The translations under genes and the position numbers were made by a program. From the NCBI RefSeq assembly GCF_004210375.1, contig NC_134834.1, positions 95,422,170 through 95,486,169 on the forward strand: DNA of 64,000 bases. Direction: 5' to 3'. Shown here piece by piece: positions 57,901 through 64,000 of this stretch. The notes beneath the pieces were generated by a model, which saw only the letters and a program-made list of their open reading frames with translations, did not search any database and was not told the origin of the DNA. Source of the DNA: Tachypleus tridentatus. Its lineage: Eukaryota > Arthropoda > Merostomata > Xiphosura > Limulidae. Numbering within the stretch: position 1 is the stretch's first letter; each line of letters starts with the position of its first letter.

Positions 57901-60900
57901 ACCTTACCCTTGGCCTTGAAAGATTCGAACGTAGTTTCTCTCAGTAGTTCTCAACTTAAATCTCAAACAAGTGAAGGTGTGATATTGAGCTATGGCACTG
58001 CGTATCTTTCCTTGGAGACCAGCTATTAAAAGAATCAACTAAATGTAATAGTACTGTTTTCAACTCATCTTGGAGAATAAAATCAACTTAAAAACAAGTA
58101 AAACAACTGCTTTTTACTTAAAATTAAAATCTACTATGAAGACAAAAAGAGTTAAAAATATGACGCCCAATATGGATAATTAGGACTTCAACATCTCACG
58201 TGTAGTAACAGGTTGACTTAATAAAATTTTCCACATAGATTTGAAAAAAAAGTTCTTTGAAAGCTCTCCTCTGTACAGATGTTAACAATGAACATCAAGA
58301 ACTATAACAGTAAAATAGATTAATTTCAAGGAAACATAATAATTTAAAATAGGAACGAATATTCACGTGGGAACGTATATTCTGTAGCATCCAAAGCTTA
58401 ATTGTCATGTACTATTGCAGCAAAATTAATATTAACTTTGACCAAAGCAAACTCTCTACTGTAGCTAATATTAAATAATGTAATAATAAATTACTGCAAT
58501 AATAAATATTATTCTCACGTCCTAGTACAAATTATTATATGCAAACAGCAAAATGAAATGGAGTCTTTGTTTTTACTGTGATTCCTAATGATCATTTCTA
58601 CACAACAAGCGTACTCAGGTGTACCAAAAAATGGTTGATCCGGTGATCAAAACGTTGTACTTGTTCTAAAAACAAATCTAGTTTGCTGTAAAAACTGTAA
58701 AATGTAACGTAATATAATTAAATCAGTTATGTATACAACAATAGTTTTCTTGTTGAAGGGATTTTCGCAATATTATTGTATGTAATTATTCGTATGTTCA
58801 TAATTATAATATAATATGGAACAAGTCTGTTGAGTTAACTAATACGTATAACAATGAGTATCTTACTTGGTATATTATCGATAACGTATGGAATGACACC
58901 TCCTGCCCAGAGCTGGTTATCATTAACAAGGGCACCTCTTTCCTATTGTAAAAAAAAATGCGACGTATTATAAGAACATTCAAACAAAAGATGTTCTGAC
59001 ATAAAGAATTTCGTTCGTTGTTTCAATGTTATAGAAACGCTTGTTGACCCATAACTATTATTTCAATTTTATTAAATGTTTGTTTTTAACCCATGTTAAA
59101 CTTCCGCAACGTTAATAACTTGTAAAAGTTGATAAAGTATCACTGAAGTAAAAAGTAATATATCCTGAAAAAGGATATATATATGATAAACTAATTCAGA
59201 GGTGTACTTAAATCAGAGGTAATACACTTGGCGATAATTATTTACACTGGTTCGATTTGAGAATCTAACCACAACAACAACAACATCTAATCGTTATGGT
59301 TAAAATCAGATGAATAAAAGAACTAACACTAACTAAAGTAAGAAGTTGGTTGCGGTAACAACTTACAACAAAATTCAAACTTAAGCAAAGGATAATGACA
59401 CAGTTCGAACACAAAGTACGGACTAAAAAACACTAGTCATTTGCAATTATTTTTCTTGCCTATATGTCGTGACTAAAGACTCGACATCAGATACGAATAA
59501 ATTACCAGCAAAAAAAAAAAAAAATGTTTATTTCCTTAGAAGGAGGATTTTCAAAATATATGTGAATATAATCAAGCAATATTTAAAGGCGTTAACCAAT
59601 GAGTATAATTGTTTTTTTTTGTTTTGTTTTTTTAATTCGCGCAAAGCTATACAAGGGCTATCTACGCTAGCCGTCCCAAATTTAGGAGTGTAAGACTAGA
59701 CTCACTAGAGGGAAGATAGCTAATCATCATCGCCCATCGTCAACTCTTGGGCTACTCTTTTACTAACGAATAGGTTGACCGCTCATTGTAGCTCCCCACG
59801 GCTGAAAGAGCGAGCATGTTTGGTGTGACGGGGATTAGAACCCGTGACCCTCAGATTAGGGAGTCGAGTGCCTTAACCATCTGGCCAGGGTATAATTAAC
59901 CTGCCCGAATTGACGAAGATACTGTTTGAAGTAAATATAATTTTTATTCGCTCATTGATATGCTAATGAGTTTATTTAATAAACAATTGAAGAATGTGAC
60001 TTCTGCTGTTATTAAATGTAACAGCTGTTTCATAAAATTGAAAAGCTAAATTTCAGTCATGATGAATTGAAAGTTTTATCGTAATTTATAATCGTTTAGT
60101 TCTATGAGGCATCTTCAGTTATGTGCGATCAGATCATAGCGTTAGAAACACAAAATTGTAATATGTGAATCGTTATTTATAATGAACAGGAGAAATAATT
60201 TGAGGGTCCAGCATGGCCACGTGGATTAAGGCGTTCGACGCGTAATCCGAGGTTCGAAGGTTCGAATCCCCGTCGCACTAAAATAGCTCGCCCTTTCAGC
60301 CTTGGGGGCGTCATAATGTAACGGTCAATCTCGCTATTCGTTGGTAAAAAAAGTAGCTCAAGAATTGGCCTTGGATGGTGATGACTAGCTGACTTCCCTC
60401 TAGTCTTACACTGCAAAATTAGGGACGGCTAGCACAGATAGCTGTCGAGTAGCTTTGCGCGAAATTCAAAAAATCAAATCAAACTATTTGAGAATGTTGT
60501 TACACATCATTGAAGATTCTAAAGAAATATAATTTTCACATATTCATAACTTAGAGAGTATAAAATGTATTATTCCAAAATAAACCGTTCGTGTTTTACG
60601 CAGGTATTTCAAGGTATTGTTAGAACAACATGACTAAGTTTAGTACTGTTAAAATGACTCTGAATATCTGTAACTTAATTATAAACATAAGTAACTTTAA
60701 AACTTTATCGAATTTCTTGATATTGTAGTTGATCATATAAAATAAATGTTTATTAATTACTAATGAGATAAGTTCGAAATTTTATCGAGATAACTTGAGA
60801 GCTTGGTAAGTTTTTGAAAAGGTAACCTTACTTCTGCATTTTTGACCCCCATAATGTCACCTTCAAAAAGGTCAGGATTTTGCATGGGTAGGTCTCCGAG

Positions 60901-61121
60901 GTTAATGACTCCTAAAAGAATACAAAACAGAATAATAATTCTATATAGTTTAATGAGAATGTTCACATTAAATTAAAGGCCTGTGATGTTAGAACTGACA
61001 AAAAATTGTTTCACAATGACTAGCTGTGCTGAAGAAAAATGTTTGAATAACAAAACAATGATAAAAAATTACCTGCCGAGGCCGTGACGACGACCGTGAG
61101 AGTAAGGAATAAGGCATTCAT
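54958..61121 (-). CDS. Astacin-like zinc metallopeptidase, copy 2 (6 exons)
   Basis: Recent tandem duplicate of copy 1 with the same six exons, all splice signals kept: 61073-61121, 60832-60911, 58867-58942, 57908-58022, 55873-56051, 54958-55178; 239 residues. [22 protein letters not shown] and all four cysteines are present, so it should be active. I count six coding differences from copy 1: five change a residue (F64I, L67I, N185D, N203K, V204I) and one in exon 4 is silent. Exons 1, 2 and 5 are identical. Introns differ by scattered small indels. Only about 66 bp of shared sequence remains upstream of its TATA-like box before the break at 61267/61268, so its expression may differ from copy 1. 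Loss of function is not suggested by the sequence. Confidence 0.94.
55442..55558 (-). mobile_element. Second-family SINE, degenerate (unit 2)
   Basis: Counterpart of 43170-43292. Confidence 0.55.
55617..55806 (+). mobile_element. tRNA-Thr-like SINE in astacin copy 2 intron 5
   Basis: Counterpart of 43350-43546. Confidence 0.85.
56415..56651 (+). mobile_element. tRNA-Thr-like SINE in astacin copy 2 intron 4
   Basis: Counterpart of 44150-44386. Confidence 0.88.
57180..57298 (+). mobile_element. Second-family SINE in astacin copy 2 intron 4
   Basis: Counterpart of 44918-45035; its ending (tgtgtagctttgtggttact) is closer to the family form than in unit 1. Confidence 0.6.
59611..59893 (-). mobile_element. 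tRNA-Thr-like SINE in astacin copy 2 intron 2 (minus)
   Basis: Counterpart of 47346-47622. Confidence 0.88.
60204..60479 (+). mobile_element. tRNA-Thr-like SINE in astacin copy 2 intron 2 (plus)
   Basis: Counterpart of 47938-48212. Confidence 0.9.
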
Positions 61122-61193
61122 TTTTTAAAATTTACTAGCCTCGACACCAGTGTCCAGAACAAAAGAAAATGAGACTCCTCAGCGCTGTTAGCG

Positions 61194-61201
61194 TATTTAA
61201 A
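61194..61201 (-). promoter_or_regulatory. TATA-like box of astacin copy 2
   Basis: TTTAAATA on the minus strand at the same distance from the ATG as in copy 1. Confidence 0.6.
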
Positions 61202-61267
61202 GACCCCAGAGCCTGACTTTTGTCTTCTATGGGAACCTTACATCAGGTCAGGCGGATATTTCTTTTC

Positions 61268-61713
61268 GGGTTAAGTTTCGAATCCCGGTCGCAGTAAACA
61301 TGCCCAACCTTTAAGCCGGGGAAGCGTTATAATGTGACGTTGAATTCCATTATTCGTTGGTAAGAGTTCCTTTTAGGTCCATAGATACTGGGTTATCAAA
61401 GATGTTGGAAAAATATACTACGTGATTTTGACTCAATTTGTTGCTCATCAAACAATCTTTACATTGCCTACGAATGTTCATAAAGAAGTGAGCTCAAGGT
61501 GATGAAAGTACAATGTTTCAAGGAAAATAAGACAGTTTTATTTAATCAAAATAAGTACAAGAAATGAACTTACACCAACTAACAGGGATTGACCGTCAGA
61601 GTTGGCGGTGGGTGGTGATGACTCTCTGCCTTCCATCTCAGTCTTACACTGCTAAATTAGGGACGGCTAGTGCAGATAGCCCCCCGAGTAGCTTTGCGCG
61701 AAATTCAAAACAA
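61268..61713 (+). mobile_element. tRNA-Thr-like SINE at the unit 2/3 junction, split by 3' flank DNA
   Basis: Begins abruptly inside the shortened head (gggttaagtttcgaatcccg) and runs to ttcgttggtaagag (about 61366). It is then interrupted by about 206 bp of astacin 3' flank plus filler and resumes at gagttggcggtgggtggtg (about 61598) to the aaacaaacaaacaa tail. Counterparts at 41989 and 54254 are uninterrupted. Confidence 0.85.
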
Positions 61714-61980
61714 ACAAACAATTATTGTCGCTTAATCTATCGGTAAATTGTTTAAATCAATGTACTAATATATATGTTCCTTTTAGGTCCATAGATACTG
61801 GGTTATCAAAGATGTTGGAAAAATATACTACGTGATTTTGACTCAATTTGTTGCTCATCAAACAATCTTTACATTGCCTACGAATGTTCATAAAGAAGTG
61901 AAAATACGCTCAAGGTGATGAAAGTACAATGTTTCAAGGAAAATAAGACAGTTTTATTTAATCAAAATAAGTAAAGTAAC
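61367..61980. repeat. Direct repeat of astacin 3' flank (about 205 bp x 2)
   Basis: gttccttttaggtccataga ... aaaataagt occurs at about 61367-61570 and again at about 61775-61975. The first copy sits inside the SINE. It differs from the second by a small deletion (aaatacg). Confidence 0.85.
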
Positions 61981-62644
61981 AAATAACTTGTAATTTCAGT
62001 GAAGTTTCGACGCTTCAGTTGTAACTTTGTACTTGTTACTAACACAGTACATATAATTTAAATAGTATACTTTTAGCTTATTAGATCACTTGTGAAACAG
62101 TAGTAAAATTCATGCGTTTCTTCCAATTATTAAACACATCTTTGTTTAGAAGTCAGTATTTCATTTTAATACTTATAGAGCATCTTGATACGCTTTATGT
62201 CGTTTTGACTGAAACCTGGCTTATCATAAACTTCTTTCAGAAATTTTCCACTTTTGGCTATCATTGTTTTCGAGACATTGTCCTTTGAGAATGACTTTCC
62301 ATCGTACAACATAATTGAATCGTAATCGAAGTCAGTTAATAATCTGTTTTGATCTTCTCTGAGTTTTTCAAACTGAGTTTCCATACCTAGAAAAAGTAGA
62401 GAAAACAATAAAGTTCAGTTTTATTGTACAGCTGCCACGCTAAAAATTAGAGCTTTTTCAATTTTGAGTACATTTCAGATATTTGTTGTCATAAGTTAGA
62501 ATAACATGTGTTTTACAAGTACATGACCTGAATTATAGTTATTACGGTCTGGCGTAGCAAAAATAAACTCGCGTTATTTATATTTAAAGTTTACCAATAT
62601 TATTATATCTTTTGATAAAACATGTGATATACCAGTGCGAGGTT

Positions 62645-62765
62645 TGCTTGGTTACTGTTAAGCACAGAGGCACACAACGAGTTGTCTGTACTTTGGCCAC
62701 CACGCATATTGAAACCCATATTTTTGTTGTTGTAAATCTGCAGACACGCTGTTGACCAGTGGGAT
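62645..62765 (-). mobile_element. Second-family SINE, degenerate (unit 3)
   Basis: Counterpart of 43170-43292 and 55442-55558, in intron 5 of astacin copy 3. Confidence 0.55.
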
Positions 62766-62821
62766 AGTATAAAATTCGTAAAAAAAGTTACTTACATGAG
62801 GAAAGTTAATTCAATTTCATT

Positions 62822-63010
62822 AAAATTGGGTCCTTGCATGGATAAGTGGACAAGGCACTTAACTGAGAGTCGCGGGTTCTAATCCCAGTCACACCAAACA
62901 TGCTCTCCCTTTCATATGTGGGGGCGTTATAATGTTATAGTCAATCACACTATTCGTTGGTAGAGTAGTAGCTCAAGAGGTGGCAGTTGGTGGTGACGAC
63001 TAGCTGCCTT
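62822..63010 (+). mobile_element. tRNA-Thr-like SINE in astacin copy 3 intron 5
   Basis: Counterpart of 43350-43546 and 55617-55806; the B box reads ggttctaatcc. Confidence 0.85.
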
Positions 63011-63616
63011 ATCTTTTTGCTGACTGTAGCTAACACACCGATTTTTACACGTTTACCAAAGGAAATATTCAAACTCACCAGCCTGAATATTATTCTACAT
63101 GATAATTAAGTAATCATCACGGTGAGATCTGCTGTGTTCATGCCAGAAACCTACAGCGTGACCCAACTCATGAACAGCGGTTTCAACATATTCACATCCG
63201 CCTCCCAGCGACAGGTCCTTCGCTCCTATGTGGATATTTCCAATATAGGAGTAACACCTGCAGTAAATAAAAATGTTGCTAAGGTTTGTGTTTGACGTTC
63301 TCTAAAGTCTTTCTAAAACAAAGCGAAATTCAGAGAGAAATAAGTTACAAAAATGTAGACACGAAGGAAGAATAATAGATAATAAGACATTTTTAACACA
63401 TTTTTGACACATACGTATATAATATTTGTTCCCTTTGGTTTCACTGAATAACACCTTTAAAATATAAAGTACACATACTATATCAATATCTGTTTCTGAA
63501 TCACCGTAATGTTATAAATATAAGACATTCACTACCGTTTTCAGAAGACTTAATAATTGATCAAAATGCTCGGTTAACAGTAATGAATTATAACTAATTA
63601 GTTTAAACTATTTCAC

Positions 63617-63855
63617 AGGGCAATCTGAGGGTCGCATGTTCGAATCCCGATCGCACCAAAACGTTCTCGCCCTTTCAGCCGTGGGGGCGTTATATGTGAC
63701 GGTCAATCCCACTATTCATTGATAAAAGAGTAGCCCAAAAGTTGGCGGTGGGTGGTGATGACTAGCTGCCTTCCCTCTTCTCTTACACTGCTAAATTAGG
63801 GACGGCTAGCGCAGATAACCCTCGAGTAGCTTTGAGCGAAATTCAAAACAAAAAT
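63617..63855 (+). mobile_element. tRNA-Thr-like SINE in astacin copy 3 intron 4
   Basis: Counterpart of 44150-44386 and 56415-56651, so this insertion predates all duplications in the cluster. Confidence 0.87.
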
Positions 63856-64000
63856 CATATTTCACGGGATAACTATTGTAATGAAACAAAGATAGTTGTG
63901 GTAAGGCACAAACAATGTTTTTCTTCTTTCAGCTGATGAATGAAAATATTTCAGTTGGTTTGTTAATAGTTGTTGTTGTAATGTGCAACTGTAGCTTCTT

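Larger units (their letters stand above)
62166..64000 (-). pseudogene. Astacin-like metallopeptidase, copy 3 (exons 5-6 seen, probably inactive)
   Basis: Exon 6 (62166-62386) and exon 5 (63079-63257) of a third, more diverged astacin. Exons 1-4 would lie beyond the right edge. The zinc motif [13 protein letters not shown] and Met-turn SIMLY are kept. However, the codon matching W161 is TAG (63095-63097), which would end the chain just after the zinc site, and the final cysteine is Tyr (MLYKY), removing one disulfide partner. It shares D185, N203 and V204 with a mixture of the other copies but has many private changes (METQFEKL, NIHIGAKDLSLGGG). Splice signals for both exons look intact. A sequencing error at the TAG cannot be excluded, but the lost cysteine and clustered replacements fit relaxed constraint. 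Spacing to copy 2 is about 7.2 kb. Confidence 0.85.

Overview
This window is animal nuclear DNA: AT-rich, with multi-exon genes, long introns and a heavy load of transposable elements. The two host genes, both on the minus strand, are an NRBP-family pseudokinase and a tandem cluster of astacin metallopeptidases. A tRNA-Thr-like SINE with a (AAAC)n tail occurs more than twenty times. From memory I associate this SINE with horseshoe crabs (Xiphosura); that is inference and was not checked against any database. An arthropod, probably a chelicerate, is the safest statement.

Layout. 1-1831: unrecognised. 1832-12546: an I-clade LINE (copy C) split by a second copy of the same family (copy B, 6252-11820). 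12547-15253: intergenic or intronic AT-rich DNA with NRBP exon 3 (13751-13943). 15254-21504: a full-length I-clade LINE (copy A) with an 11-bp target-site duplication, lying in NRBP intron 2. 21505-27790: the rest of intron 2, with a decayed transposon ORF, a 164-bp hAT-type MITE, a SINE, and a 36-copy minisatellite that runs into the 5' splice site of NRBP exon 2 (27791-27913). 27914-33859: NRBP intron 1, with a SINE and a CR1-like LINE relic. 33860-34051: NRBP first coding exon. 34052-39700: SINEs, a 3x45-bp repeat and a decayed Gypsy-type LTR-element fossil. About 39.7-64 kb: the astacin cluster. Copy 1 is 42693-48856, copy 2 is 54958-61121, and copy 3 starts at 62166 and runs off the right edge.

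The astacin genes encode a compact secreted peptidase of 239 residues: signal peptide, short propeptide with an FEGD switch, and catalytic domain with [13 protein letters not shown] and an SIMLY Met-turn. Copies 1 and 2 are nearly identical and look functional. Copy 3 has an in-frame stop in its zinc-site exon and has lost its last cysteine. Repeat units are bounded or interrupted by SINEs, so SINE-mediated unequal exchange is the likely mechanism.

The strongest unusual observations are: (1) the NRBP exon 2 splice donor is the terminal unit of a 28-bp x 36 minisatellite, so 35 further donor-like copies follow it; (2) NRBP exon 3 has six A's where frame and homology predict five; (3) a LINE-in-LINE insertion is resolved to the base by its target-site duplication; (4) the copy 2/copy 3 astacin junction cuts into copy 2's upstream region about 66 bp from its TATA-like box. 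No operons, CRISPR arrays or prokaryotic systems are present.
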